From contig JAAYVD010000010.1 of assembly GCA_012517355.1 (NCBI GenBank), forward strand, positions 1-58,384: a DNA stretch of 58,384 bases, in the 5' to 3' direction. Below the pieces are notes generated by a model that ran no database searches, was not told the DNA's origin, and worked only from the letters and a program-made list of their open reading frames with translations. Source of the DNA: Candidatus Rifleibacteriota bacterium (GTDB lineage: Bacteria > Muiribacteriota > Ozemobacteria > Ozemobacterales > Ozemobacteraceae). The translations under genes were made by a program, and so were the position numbers. Of this stretch, positions 1 through 8,203 are shown piece by piece (position 1 is the first letter of the stretch; every line of letters begins with the position of its first letter).

Positions 1-173
1 GCAAAGGGGCCGACCGACACGATGTCGGAAGTGCCCCTTTGCCGCCATGGATGGCGGCGCGAAACCCCCGTTTCGCGCATCGCAAAGGGGCCGACCGACA
101 CGATGTCGGAAGTGCCCCTTTGCCGCCATGGATGGCGGCGCGAAACCCCCGTTTCGCGCATCGCAAAGGGGCC
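1..173. repeat. 81-bp tandem repeat of a three-hairpin element (two full copies plus start of a third)
   Basis: Units begin at 1, 82 and 163 with an exact 81-bp period; the third breaks off after about 11 bases. Each unit contains three nested or adjacent perfect inverted repeats. The first is a 10-bp arm pair (GCAAAGGGGC with GCCCCTTTGC) enclosing a 5-bp stem CCGAC/GTCGG. The second is GCCGCCAT/ATGGCGGC with a 2-base gap. The third is GCGAAAC/GTTTCGC with a 4-base loop. Diverged single copies of the same element occur at 21828-21909 (plus) and 28472-28538 (minus), so this is a dispersed family and not a local slip alone. It carries no gene. The open frame across it is a by-product of the period being a multiple of three. 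Confidence 0.9.
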
Positions 174-249
174 ATCCGGCCATGAGGAAGGCCAGCCCTC
201 CCCCACCCCGCCACCCGCCACTTTCCCATACCCTCCCACCGCGCCGGTG

Positions 250-1173
250 GTGACCCTCACGCTCGTCCTGGGCTTCCTTCTTCTCGCGATCTGCCCGGCC
301 GCGGCCGCCGACGTGCGCCTCTACGACGGGGCGAGCTACGAGGTCTTCTCGGTGCCCGACGCCGAGACCACCGCCCCGGGCCGCGCCAAGCCCCTGCTGC
401 AGGAGACCCCGCGCAACGCCCTCAACCAGGACGGCCTCCTCGGCTACTTCGTCTCCGAGACCGCCGACAAGCTGGCCCCGGGCCGCATGTTCGCCGGGGC
501 CCGCTACCAGTACCGCGAGCTGAACTCGCGCTACGGCGTCGCCTACAAGGGCAACGACAAGGGAACCGTCTCCTCGCTCCTGCTGTCGTTCAACTACATC
601 GGCGACTGGGCCGAGTGGTCGGCCACCGTCCCCGTCCACCGCTGGGACCTCGCCGCCCCGCGCACCTTCAACACCACCGCCGACGAGAACGAGGGAGTCG
701 GCAACCTGCGCCTCGGCTGGAAGGCCACCTACCTGCCCGACCGCTCCTACTACCGCTTCGCCTACGGCGCCACCGCCTACGTCACCACCGGCAACCCCGA
801 CCGGATGCTGCCCGCCGGCTCCCGCCGCGAGGACGAACTCAAACTCTACGGCTGCGTCACCACCCGCGAGTCCGACGCCGCCGTCCTCAACCTCCAGCTC
901 GGCGCCATCCTCAACTCCGAGAACACCGACGACCGATTCATCTACGGCCTCGCCCTCAGCTACGAGGCCAGCGCCCACGCCACCCTGATCGGGGAACTCG
1001 TCGGCGAGGTCCAGGGCGGCGACGACAAGGACACCATGGACGCCGTCATCGGCATCCGCCTGGCCCCCACCGTCCACTCGGTGCTGGAATTCGCCTACAC
1101 GAAGAACCTGCGCACCTACCGCGCCTACGGCTGGGACGAACAGCTCCAGACCGGCTTCACCATCCGCTGGTAA
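250..1173 (+). CDS. Exported outer-membrane barrel-like protein, family not recognised
   Basis: Predicted 307-residue secreted protein. Residues 1-20 form a hydrophobic signal segment (LTLVLGFLLLAI) ending in an Ala-rich cleavage site before DVRLYDG. The mature chain has many short alternating aromatic/polar strands (GARYQYREL, LLLSFNYIGDW, YRFAYGATAYV) and ends in Arg-Trp. A terminal aromatic residue is typical of outer-membrane barrels folded by the BAM machinery, so I infer an outer-membrane porin-like or transport-like protein. The frame is open back to base 22, but that part lies in the 81-bp repeats. I therefore start at GTG 250 (GTG 247 is equally possible). There is no good Shine-Dalgarno, so the start is uncertain. 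It stands alone, with a TPR gene converging on it. Confidence 0.65.
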   Translation: MTLTLVLGFLLLAICPAAAADVRLYDGASYEVFSVPDAETTAPGRAKPLLQETPRNALNQDGLLGYFVSETADKLAPGRMFAGARYQYRELNSRYGVAYKGNDKGTVSSLLLSFNYIGDWAEWSATVPVHRWDLAAPRTFNTTADENEGVGNLRLGWKATYLPDRSYYRFAYGATAYVTTGNPDRMLPAGSRREDELKLYGCVTTRESDAAVLNLQLGAILNSENTDDRFIYGLALSYEASAHATLIGELVGEVQGGDDKDTMDAVIGIRLAPTVHSVLEFAYTKNLRTYRAYGWDEQLQTGFTIRW

Positions 1174-1370
1174 GGGAAATTGTCCCTCGAGCATTTCGAC
1201 GGACGCATCGATTGCCCTTTCATCATCCCCCCATCGAATCTGATCGTGCCGATCGTGCTGGCGACTCCCTTCCCCCCCTTCTCCCATTCCCCTGCAACCC
1301 TCGAGGTTTCTGTCGAAAGGCGGAAGTCTCGGGAAAATGATGGCACCCTTGTCTGGGCACCCTTTTCAGA

Positions 1371-2975
1371 TCACTGGCCGAGGCGGGTGTCGAGTTCGGC
1401 GATGAAGCTCTGGGCGAGCTTCGCCTCCTTGGAGTCGGGTGGGGCCTGGGTGACGACGCGCCCGAACAGGTCGCGGGCCATGCGGCCGGCCTCGTTGTCG
1501 CCTTTGAGGAACATCAGGTCGGTGTAGGCGTTGGCCGAGGCCATCAGCAGCCGCAGGTTGTCGGGATCCTTGTCGAGGCCGACCTTCAGCACGGCGATGG
1601 CATCCCGGATGCGGGCATCGCGCGACAGGCGGTTGGCTTCGTCGATGATGGCGTCGACATCCATCTGCTTGAGGGTGACGTCGTCGAGCCGCGGGGTGAA
1701 GGTGGCGGTCGCACTGGCCTGGCGGGCAGCGGCCGCCTTGGCCTCGGCAAGGATGGCGGCCTCGGACGCCTGCCGCGCCTTCAGGGCCTCGAACTCGGCC
1801 ACTTCGCGCTCGTGGCGCGCCACCAGCGCCTGCGCCTCCTCGAGGAAGACGGTCTCCGTGACCTTCTGATTGGGCCCCTGCTCGAGGTAGGTCTTGAGAT
1901 CGGGCACCGCCGCGGCCAGGTTGCCGGTGATGGCGGTGAAGAAGCCGCGGAAGAACAGGCCGTCCTTCATGCTGTTGGGCCGGCTCTGCAGGTGGGTGAG
2001 CCCCTTCTGGATCAGCCCGTTGTCCGGCTCGGCCAGGAAATCCCGGTCGGCCAGCACGCACCGCACGTAGAGGTCAACCGCCTTGTTCAGGTCATCCTGG
2101 GCCAGGGCGTCCATGGCCTGGTTGAACAGGGAGGCCCCCGGCCCGGTGCGGCCGGTGCGGGGGGTCCGGGCCACCTTGCCGGCCGGAGCCTTCCCGGCAG
2201 GGGAAGGAGCGGCTTCCGCCGCGGGTTTCTCCGCGCCGGGCTGCCCGGTCGCGGGCTTCTCCGCCGCGGGTTTCCCGGCGGCCGGTTTCCCCGCCGCCGG
2301 CGGCCTGGGGGTCAGGTCGACGCGGCCGACCGGCTTGGGCTGCCCGGTGGGGGCGTCGGCGACCAGCACCTCCGATCCCGGCGGGGCGGGCAGCGGGGCG
2401 ACCGATCCGGGCGCCTCGGACAGTTCACGCAGGCGCTGCAGGGCGAGCGCGAAGTCGGGGTTGAGCGACAGCGACTGGCCGTAGGCCTCCCGGGCCTCCT
2501 GCATGCGGCCCATGGCCTCGTAGGCCAGGCCCATGTTGTAGGGGACCCAATAGGAGTCGGGATTGATCTTCCGGGCCTGCTGGTAGCAATACAGGCAATC
2601 TTTGTACTGACCGGTCTTCTTGTACAAAATGCCAAGGTTGTTGTAGGCGTGGAAGTTGTTGGGATCGACCTTCAGCAGCGCGAAGTAGGTCTCGACGGCC
2701 TTTCCGTACTGCTTGCGGACGCTGTATTCGAGCGCCAGGGCAAGCAGGGCATCGCGGTCCTCGGGGTCGTCCTGGAGCTTGCGCTGAAGCTGTGGCAACC
2801 GGCCGCCGTCGTCCTCGGCCGCGGCGGCCAGGGGGGAGGCGCCCAGCCCGCCCCACCAGAGGGTGAGCACCAGCAGGGCAGCCCCCCACCGCGCGAGGCC
2901 GTGCCGTCCCGAACGCGGGTCTGCCCCAGGCCGGGGAGAGGGGCCAAAGACCGGCGCGACCGGGTGCTCCGCCAA
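1371..2975 (-). CDS. Exported TPR-repeat protein with Lys/Pro/Ala-rich linker
   Basis: About 534 residues from the TTG at 2975. A signal-like segment (RWGAALLVLTLWWGGLG then ASPLAAAA) precedes three clear tetratricopeptide repeats containing AYNNLGILYKKTGQY, VPYNMGLAYEAMGRM and similar motifs. A linker of repeated PAAGKP/PAAEKP pentapeptide-like units follows, then a C-terminal helical part with more TPR-like segments (ALAQDDLNKAVDLYVRCVL, DAIAVLKVGLDKDPDNLRLL). TPRs are protein-interaction scaffolds, so I infer a periplasmic or surface scaffold. The frame opens further upstream to an ATG at 3140, but that would overlap spoVS by about 90 bases in another frame. The start is the weakest point of this entry. 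The gene lies 76 bases downstream of spoVS on the same strand and may be cotranscribed with it. Confidence 0.7.
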   Translation of the reverse strand: MAEHPVAPVFGPSPRPGADPRSGRHGLARWGAALLVLTLWWGGLGASPLAAAAEDDGGRLPQLQRKLQDDPEDRDALLALALEYSVRKQYGKAVETYFALLKVDPNNFHAYNNLGILYKKTGQYKDCLYCYQQARKINPDSYWVPYNMGLAYEAMGRMQEAREAYGQSLSLNPDFALALQRLRELSEAPGSVAPLPAPPGSEVLVADAPTGQPKPVGRVDLTPRPPAAGKPAAGKPAAEKPATGQPGAEKPAAEAAPSPAGKAPAGKVARTPRTGRTGPGASLFNQAMDALAQDDLNKAVDLYVRCVLADRDFLAEPDNGLIQKGLTHLQSRPNSMKDGLFFRGFFTAITGNLAAAVPDLKTYLEQGPNQKVTETVFLEEAQALVARHEREVAEFEALKARQASEAAILAEAKAAAARQASATATFTPRLDDVTLKQMDVDAIIDEANRLSRDARIRDAIAVLKVGLDKDPDNLRLLMASANAYTDLMFLKGDNEAGRMARDLFGRVVTQAPPDSKEAKLAQSFIAELDTRLGQ

Positions 2976-3051
2976 TCCGCGCGACAGGGGGTTGGGGAAG
3001 GGAGCCTTCAGGGACGCCGGGTGGCCCGGATGGTTCGGGATCGCCGCGGGG

Positions 3052-3312
3052 TCAGTGGGCTTCGACGATGAACTTGATGGCTGTCTTTTCGTTTCCGTCA
3101 ATTTCGATCTTGGCAAAGGCAATGATGGTGACCAGTTCAACGCCCTTGGGAGCCACGTATCCTCGGGTGACCGCGATGGCTTTGACCGTCTGGTTGACCG
3201 CCCCCGCCCCGACCGCCAGGAGTTCGACCCGGGAGTCGTGTTCGAGAACGGCGGCGATGGCGCCGGCGACGGATTTGGGATTGGATGATGATGCGACTCG
3301 AAGTATTTCCAT
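3052..3312 (-). CDS. spoVS: SpoVS family protein
   Basis: An 86-residue protein beginning MEILRVASSSNPKSVAGAI, with the family's conserved SVAGAIA, AVGAGAVNQTVKAIAVTRG and GVELVTI blocks and closing TAIKFIVE. Family length and layout match stage V sporulation protein S, a small Alba-like protein. In Bacillus it affects coat assembly and septation, but it also occurs in many non-sporulating lineages. The start ATG at 3312 has GGAGAGAGG just upstream, and a perfect TATAAT (minus strand, 3361-3366) lies about 50 bases before it. Nothing else in the window indicates sporulation. A regulatory or nucleic-acid-binding role is inferred, not shown. Confidence 0.93.
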   Translation of the reverse strand: MEILRVASSSNPKSVAGAIAAVLEHDSRVELLAVGAGAVNQTVKAIAVTRGYVAPKGVELVTIIAFAKIEIDGNEKTAIKFIVEAH

Positions 3313-3360
3313 GCTCAGCCTCTCTCCGGTTTTCTGAAGGGAAACCGTCCCTCTGGTTCC

Positions 3361-3366
3361 ATTATA
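3361..3366 (-). promoter_or_regulatory. Perfect -10 box upstream of spoVS
   Basis: On the minus strand TATAAT ends 48 bases before the spoVS start codon, giving a leader of about 40 bases that includes the GGAGAGAGG ribosome site. No convincing -35 hexamer lies 16-18 bases upstream. Confidence 0.5.
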
Positions 3367-3391
3367 AAGCAAAACTCCCGGGGAAACACGA

Positions 3392-3451
3392 ATTTCGGGG
3401 ACACATGACTTAATTCGCCCCAGAGGGAATTTGGTCATGTGTCCCCGAAAT
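3392..3451. repeat. MITE-like 25-bp inverted repeat
   Basis: Arms at 3392-3416 and 3427-3451 match at 23 of 25 positions around a 10-base loop. The arm contains CGGGGACACATGACTTAATTC-type sequence and its complement. The element sits between the fabF stop and the spoVS promoter. It looks like a small mobile-element remnant or a REP-like palindrome, and its RNA hairpin could also end fabF transcripts. Confidence 0.75.
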
Positions 3452-3477
3452 CCCCCGGGATGCTCCCGGCGGGCGGG

Positions 3478-4710
3478 TCAGACGCGGCGGAAGGCGATGC
3501 TGGCGTTCTGGCCGCCGAAGCCGAAGGAATTGACCAGGGCGGTCTCGATGCGGGCGTCGCGCGCCGTGTGGGGCACGAAGTCGAGATCGAGGTTGTCGCC
3601 GGGACAATCGAGGTTGATGGTGGGATGGACGAACCCGCCGGTGATCTGCAGGATGGTGGCCACCGAACCGAGACTGCCGGCCGCGCCGAGGAGGTGCCCG
3701 ATCATCGACTTGGTCGAGTTGACCATCAGCTTCTTCGCGTGGTCGCCGAAGACGCGCTTGACGGCCTGGATCTCGGCCACGTCGCCGAGCGGGGTCGAGG
3801 TGCCGTGGGTGTTGACGTAGTTGACGCTCTCCTTCGGGGTCGAGCGCCAGGCCAGGGCGTCGGTCATGGCCTGGAAAGCGCCTTCGCCGTTGGGTTCGGG
3901 AGCGGTCAGATGGTGGGCGTCGGCGCTGGCGCCGTAGCCGAGCACCTCGGCGAGGGGCTGCACGCCGCGGCGCTGGACGTTGGCCTCGGTCTCGAGCACG
4001 AGCACCCCCGCGCCCTCGCCCATGATGAAGCCGTCGCGGTCCTTGTCGAAGGGGCGCGAGGCCTTCTCGGGGGCGTCGTTGCGGGTGGAGAGGGCTTTCA
4101 TCTGGGCGAACCCGGCGACGGTCAGGGGGGTGATGGCCGACTCGGCCCCGCCGGCGACGCAGACGTCGATCATGCCGTGGGCCAGCTTGAGGTAGGCTTC
4201 CCCGATGCCGTGCAGGCCCGACGCACAGGCCGAGACGATGCAGAAGTTGGGACCCTTGAACCCGTGGGCCATGGCGACGTAGCCGGCCGCGATGTTGCAG
4301 ATCATCATCGGCACCAGGAAGGGGCTGACCCGCCCGGGGCCCTGCTGCCGGATGACTTCCTGCTCGGTCTCGAAGGTGTGGATGCCGCCGATGCCGGTCG
4401 AGATGATGACCCCGACCCGCTTGGGGTCGAAGCTGCCGGGGGTCAGGCGGGCCTGCTCGAGGGCCATGTGGGAGGCCCCCATGGCGAACTGGGAATACCG
4501 GTCATGGCGCCGGACATCCTTCTTCGCGATGTAGAGGGAAGGATCGAACCCCTTGACCTCGGCCGCGATGCGGACGCTGTGCTTGCTGGCGTCGAAGGTG
4601 GTGATGGGCCCCACTCCGCTCTTGCCGGCCCGCAGGTTGCGGGCGAACTCCTCGGCGGTATTGCCGATGGGGGTGACGGCCCCCACGCCGGTCACGAACA
4701 CCCTGTTCAT
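3478..4710 (-). CDS. fabF: Beta-ketoacyl-ACP synthase II
   Basis: A 410-residue condensing enzyme that elongates acyl-ACP with malonyl-ACP in type II fatty acid synthesis. The thiolase-fold catalytic triad is present: Cys162 in VSACASGLH, His302 in NTHGTSTPLGD, and His339 in SMIGHLLGAAG, with Lys334 in NSTKSMIG. The C terminus has the usual VNSFGFGGQNASI. Length is standard. It is the last gene of the minus-strand fatty acid operon, 73 bases after the FabK-like gene. The following 25-bp inverted repeat could act as a terminator. Identification is secure. Confidence 0.97.
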   Translation of the reverse strand: MNRVFVTGVGAVTPIGNTAEEFARNLRAGKSGVGPITTFDASKHSVRIAAEVKGFDPSLYIAKKDVRRHDRYSQFAMGASHMALEQARLTPGSFDPKRVGVIISTGIGGIHTFETEQEVIRQQGPGRVSPFLVPMMICNIAAGYVAMAHGFKGPNFCIVSACASGLHGIGEAYLKLAHGMIDVCVAGGAESAITPLTVAGFAQMKALSTRNDAPEKASRPFDKDRDGFIMGEGAGVLVLETEANVQRRGVQPLAEVLGYGASADAHHLTAPEPNGEGAFQAMTDALAWRSTPKESVNYVNTHGTSTPLGDVAEIQAVKRVFGDHAKKLMVNSTKSMIGHLLGAAGSLGSVATILQITGGFVHPTINLDCPGDNLDLDFVPHTARDARIETALVNSFGFGGQNASIAFRRV

Positions 4711-4783
4711 TGCCGTGGCCTCCTGATGGATGTTGCCGCCCGCGTCCCCGCCACCCCCGCCGCGCAGGAGAGACGTCCGGACC

Positions 4784-5737
4784 TCAGGCGTCCTTGAACT
4801 CGAGCCCGTCGAAGAACAGCCGGAAGATCTCGGCCACCGACAGGATCTCCTTGACCTTGTAGACGTGCTCCCCGGCGAACACCAGGCCCTTGTCGAGGTT
4901 GCCGTCCTTGGCCTGGATCAGGGCCCGCACGATGCAGAACACGTGCGAGCAGCGTTTCAGGCAGCCGTCGCACTGCTCGACGGGAACCGGCCCCTGGGCG
5001 ATGCGGTCGGAGAACGGCGTCGACAGCGCATTGCCGGGAAGGCCGACCGGGCTGTGGATCTTGAAGACGTCGCCCTCCTTCGCCTGCAGGTAGCGCTGCT
5101 TGAAGGCGTCGGACGCATTCGATTCGTGGCTGGCCGCAAACCGGGTGCCGATCTGCACCCCGTCGACGTTCATCGCCAGCACCTCGAGCAGGTCGGCCCG
5201 ATCGGTGATCCCCCCGGCGATCAGCACGGGGATCTTCACCGCCTCCTTGACCAGCGGGTAGAGGACGCGCGACGACTTGGTGGTGCCCAGGTGGCCGCCC
5301 GCCTCCTTCCCTTCGACGACGACCGCCGAGGCGCCGAGCGACTCGGCCAGCACCGCCAGCCGGGCCGTGGAGACGATGGGAACGACCGGCACCTTGGCCC
5401 GTTGCCCCAGGTTCAGGAGATCGCGCGAAAAACCGGCTCCCGCCACCAGCAGGTCGATGCCCTCGTCGACCGCCGTTTCCATGACCTTCATGAACTCGGC
5501 GGCGGCGACCAGCGTGTTGATGCCGACGATGCCGCCGTTGGCGAGACCACGCGCGATGCGGATCTCGCGGCGCAGTTCGTCGGGCTGCATGCCCGAGCCG
5601 GCGATGAGCCCGATGCCGCCCTCGCGGGCGACGGAACCGGCGAGACGGCCAGTGGAGACCCGGATGGCCATCCCACCCTGGATCAACGGATAGCGGGGAC
5701 GAAGGTTGCCGATGACCAGCCGCGGCAGGATTTTCAC
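4784..5737 (-). CDS. FabK-like FMN-dependent oxidoreductase (nitronate monooxygenase/enoyl-ACP reductase family), second copy
   Basis: About 317 residues of a TIM-barrel flavoprotein of the NPD/FabK family. Motifs include YPLIQGGMAI near the start, GGIGLIAG, the catalytic-region VVEGKEAGGHLG, IAGGITDRADLLEVLAMNVDGVQIGTRF and a phosphate-binding IAGG. Unlike the canonical fabK at 9427-10410 it ends in a Cys-rich segment (CDGCLKRCSHVFC). Position between acpP and fabF suggests a fatty-acid role, for example a second enoyl reductase or a redox-regulated variant. A nitronate monooxygenase cannot be excluded. I start at GTG 5737 (TGGGAGCG upstream) to match family length; an ATG at 5779 is also open. 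Confidence 0.85.
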   Translation of the reverse strand: MKILPRLVIGNLRPRYPLIQGGMAIRVSTGRLAGSVAREGGIGLIAGSGMQPDELRREIRIARGLANGGIVGINTLVAAAEFMKVMETAVDEGIDLLVAGAGFSRDLLNLGQRAKVPVVPIVSTARLAVLAESLGASAVVVEGKEAGGHLGTTKSSRVLYPLVKEAVKIPVLIAGGITDRADLLEVLAMNVDGVQIGTRFAASHESNASDAFKQRYLQAKEGDVFKIHSPVGLPGNALSTPFSDRIAQGPVPVEQCDGCLKRCSHVFCIVRALIQAKDGNLDKGLVFAGEHVYKVKEILSVAEIFRLFFDGLEFKDA

Positions 5738-5827
5738 GGACGGGCGGCGCTCCCAGCCAAGATGACCACCGGCGCGCACCGCAGGGGGCCCGCGCCGGTC
5801 GTCACCGATTTGAACGGAAGAACGGGA

Positions 5828-6064
5828 TCAGCCCTTCTTCTGGGTGATGTAGTCGACGGCATCCTTGATGGACTTGAGCTTCTCGGCGTCCTCGTCGGGA
5901 ATCTCGATGCCGAAGTGCTCTTCGAGATCCATGACCAGCTCGACGGTGTCCAGGCTGTCGGCGCCCAGATCCTCGATGAAGCTCGCCTCCATGGTGACCT
6001 GCTTCTCGTCCACCTGGAGCTTGTCGACCACGATGCGCTTGATTTCCTCGAAGTAGTTGCTCAT
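5828..6064 (-). CDS. acpP: Acyl carrier protein
   Basis: A 78-residue acidic protein with the phosphopantetheine attachment motif [10 protein letters not shown] (Ser37) and the family's helix pattern, ending DYITQKKG. It carries acyl intermediates between the Fab enzymes encoded on both sides. AGGAGG lies just before the ATG at 6064. It sits 39 bases after fabG in the same operon. Confidence 0.98.
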   Translation of the reverse strand: MSNYFEEIKRIVVDKLQVDEKQVTMEASFIEDLGADSLDTVELVMDLEEHFGIEIPDEDAEKLKSIKDAVDYITQKKG

Positions 6065-6103
6065 GTTGTGCCTCCTGATTGGGTGTCGGGGTTTCCTAGG
6101 TAT

Positions 6104-6850
6104 TTAATACATGACCATGCCGCCGTCAACCGTGATCACCTGCCCGGTGATGTAGGCCGCACGGTCGGAGGCCAGGAACGAGACGAGGTTGGCGACATCC
6201 CGCGGGGAACCGAAGGTTCCCATCGGGATCTGGCCGAGCATCTGCTCCTTGACCTTCTCGGGCAACACGTCGGTCATTTCGGACTGGATGAACCCGGGCG
6301 CGATGGCGTTGGCCCGGATGCCGCGCTTGCCGAGTTCCTTGGCGAAGCTGCGGGTGAAGGCGATGATGCCCGCCTTGCTGGCGGCGTAGTTGGCCTGGCC
6401 GGCATTGCCCATCAACCCGATGACCGAGGCGATGTTCACCACCGCCCCGCTCCGTTGCTTGAGCATGACGCGGGCGGCCGCCCGCGAGACCAGGAAGGTG
6501 CCCTTCAGGTTGACGGTCAGCACCGCGTCCCAGGCTTCGTCGGTCATCTTCATCAGCAGGCCGTCCCGGGTGATGCCTGCGTTGTTGACCACCACGTCGA
6601 GCCGCCCCTTCCACTGGGCCGACTCGTCGATCAGGCGATCGGCATCGTCGGTCTTGGCCACGTTGGCCACCACCGCCTTGACGGTCAGGCCTTCGCCCTC
6701 GAGGGTCTGGCGGGCCTTCTCGAGCCCCTCCGCGTTGAGGTCGGAGAGCACCACGGCGTAGCCGTCCTGGCCGAGGACGCGGGCGATCTCGAACCCGATG
6801 CCGCGCGCCGAACCGGTCACCAGCGCGGTCTTTCCGTTGGACACGGTCAC
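6104..6850 (-). CDS. fabG: 3-oxoacyl-ACP reductase
   Basis: A 248-residue short-chain dehydrogenase that reduces beta-ketoacyl-ACP with NADPH. Visible motifs are TGSARGIG (cofactor binding), NNAGITRDGLLMKM, the Ser in NIASVIGLMGNAGQ and YAASKAG (Tyr/Lys catalytic pair), and the closing GQVITVDGGMVM. The open frame runs through a low-complexity region far upstream, but the true start is fixed by a strong GGAGGTGA eight bases before the GTG at 6850. A 511-bp purine-rich spacer separates it from the preceding gene of the operon, an unusual gap inside a fab cluster. Confidence 0.96.
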   Translation of the reverse strand: MTVSNGKTALVTGSARGIGFEIARVLGQDGYAVVLSDLNAEGLEKARQTLEGEGLTVKAVVANVAKTDDADRLIDESAQWKGRLDVVVNNAGITRDGLLMKMTDEAWDAVLTVNLKGTFLVSRAAARVMLKQRSGAVVNIASVIGLMGNAGQANYAASKAGIIAFTRSFAKELGKRGIRANAIAPGFIQSEMTDVLPEKVKEQMLGQIPMGTFGSPRDVANLVSFLASDRAAYITGQVITVDGGMVMY

Positions 6851-7361
6851 GGGCCTCACCTCCGGATGGTTTTCCACCCCCACCGGGGGAAGGTGGGGAA
6901 GTGCTGTATTCTGCCCAAAAACCGCTCTCCTGTCAAGAGGCAATCCCGCTCGCTCCGGATGAAGGGGAGCGGTTAAGGGGAACGGGGCGAGGAATGAGGG
7001 AAGGCGAGCGGGAAACGCGTAGGAGAGAGAGGGCGGAAACGGAGGTGACGGGAGGAACGACGGAAAAGGGAAGGCGAGCGGGAGAAACGAAGGAAGGGAA
7101 ACGGAGGAAAAGAAGGAGTCGGGAGGAAAGAAGGAAAAGGGGAAGGGGAGAAAAGGGGGAATGGGCGAAGGGGGATGGAGAAACGCCAGGCGGAGATGCC
7201 GAGATGGCATAAGGAAAGGGAGAGAGAGGGCGGAAACGGAGGTGACGGGAGGAACGACGGAAAAAGGGAAGGCGAGCGGGAGAAACGAAGGAAGGGAAAC
7301 GGAGGAAAAGAAGGAGTCGGGAGGAAAGCAGGAAAAGAGGCCAGAGGAAAGGACGGAGGGG
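6851..7361. repeat. Purine-rich intergenic tract with a ~117-bp direct duplication
   Basis: From about 6955 the plus strand is almost all G and A. A block at about 7022-7139 recurs at about 7220-7337 (offset near 197) with few changes, sharing GGCGGAAACGGAGGTGACGG and following sequence. A partial third copy precedes 7020. No coding sequence is supported. It lies between two minus-strand genes of the fab operon, so the RNA across it would be very pyrimidine-rich. Confidence 0.85.
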
Positions 7362-8180
7362 TCAGCGTCCTGACGTGGCTGGGGGCGACCGCGCGGGCGC
7401 CGGATCGGATGCCGCGAGAGAGGGGGCGGGCGCGGCGGAAGTCGGCGCAGGGGAAGTCGGCGCAGGGGAAGTCGGCTCGGGAGAAGCCGGTGGAGCCGAA
7501 ACCGCGGCGGGCCCTGAGGTGGAGGAGGGCTCGGACGGGGCGTCGATGTCCAGGCCATCCCCGGCTTCCATCGTGCTCCGGCGCCTCGCCGGGAGCCAGC
7601 GGCGGAAGTCCGGGATCTTCTCCCCCCCGCGGGCCCGCGCCGCGAAGAATTCCCGGATCTCGGCGGGGGAGGCGCGCTGCGGGCCCATGAACACATCCTG
7701 GAAGTCATACCGGAACAGCTCGGCATCGCGATGGGGCGAGCGGCCGTCGGCGCGCAGGCCCTCGCGCAGGAGGTCGGCGAGCAGTCGGGGATCCTCCCGT
7801 TCCAGGAGGGCGAACGGGTTCCTCTTCCCGGAAAGGCGACGACCCACTTCCTCCAGGAAATACGGGTTCCAGCCCGAGGCGAGGATGTTGGAGAACAGCC
7901 CGCTGGTGCCGCCCTGCCGGTAGACCCAGTCGTGGCCGGGGCAGGGCCCCCGCACCCGGTCGAGGAGGGCGGAGAGGGGCGTCTCGCCGATCGTCTCGCG
8001 GGCCCGCAGGGTGTGGCCCCAGACGCGGGTGGAGACCCACGACCGGGTGCGACCGCACTCGCCGCACCAGGCGTCGCCGCCCTCATACTCGGTGCCGGCC
8101 CAGAGGGCGAACAGAACGGCCAGGCCGCCGACCACCACGGCCATCAGGGTGTGGAACCACGTCCCTCGGCGATCGGTCAT
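7362..8180 (-). CDS. Single-span membrane protein with CxxC motif inside the fab operon, unknown function
   Basis: A 272-residue protein beginning MTDRRGTWFHTLMAVVVGG. A single membrane segment covers about residues 11-28, followed by a CGEC pair (Cys39, Cys42) that may bind metal or act in redox, and a middle domain (GGTSGLFSNILASGWNPYFL, FRYDFQDVFMGPQ) that I do not recognise. The last ~65 residues are a Pro/Ala/Ser/Thr tail with tandem SPAPT units. It follows fabD by 23 bases on the same strand, so it is probably cotranscribed, yet no standard fab operon contains such a gene. The tail coding sequence merges into the purine tract downstream and may have grown by the same repeat expansion. 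Confidence 0.7.
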   Translation of the reverse strand: MTDRRGTWFHTLMAVVVGGLAVLFALWAGTEYEGGDAWCGECGRTRSWVSTRVWGHTLRARETIGETPLSALLDRVRGPCPGHDWVYRQGGTSGLFSNILASGWNPYFLEEVGRRLSGKRNPFALLEREDPRLLADLLREGLRADGRSPHRDAELFRYDFQDVFMGPQRASPAEIREFFAARARGGEKIPDFRRWLPARRRSTMEAGDGLDIDAPSEPSSTSGPAAVSAPPASPEPTSPAPTSPAPTSAAPAPSLAASDPAPARSPPATSGR

Positions 8181-8203
8181 GAACGCGCGGGGAACGGCGG
8201 GGC

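Noticed and set aside
1-173. CRISPR array
   Set aside because: The units are contiguous 81-bp copies with no variable spacers, and no cas gene is nearby.
22-249. Using ATG codons in the 81-bp repeats as the start of the barrel-like protein
   Set aside because: The same peptide (MSEVPLCRH) is read from other copies of the repeat in unrelated places, so it is repeat-derived; a signal peptide begins near 250.
1338-1370. Two GGCACCC-type repeats as a terminator of the TPR gene
   Set aside because: They are direct, not inverted, repeats, so no hairpin forms.
6104-8086. A single fused protein reaching from fabG through the purine tract into 7362-8086
   Set aside because: The tract gives Phe/Pro/Ser nonsense sequence, and fabG has its own strong GGAGGTGA site and start at 6850.
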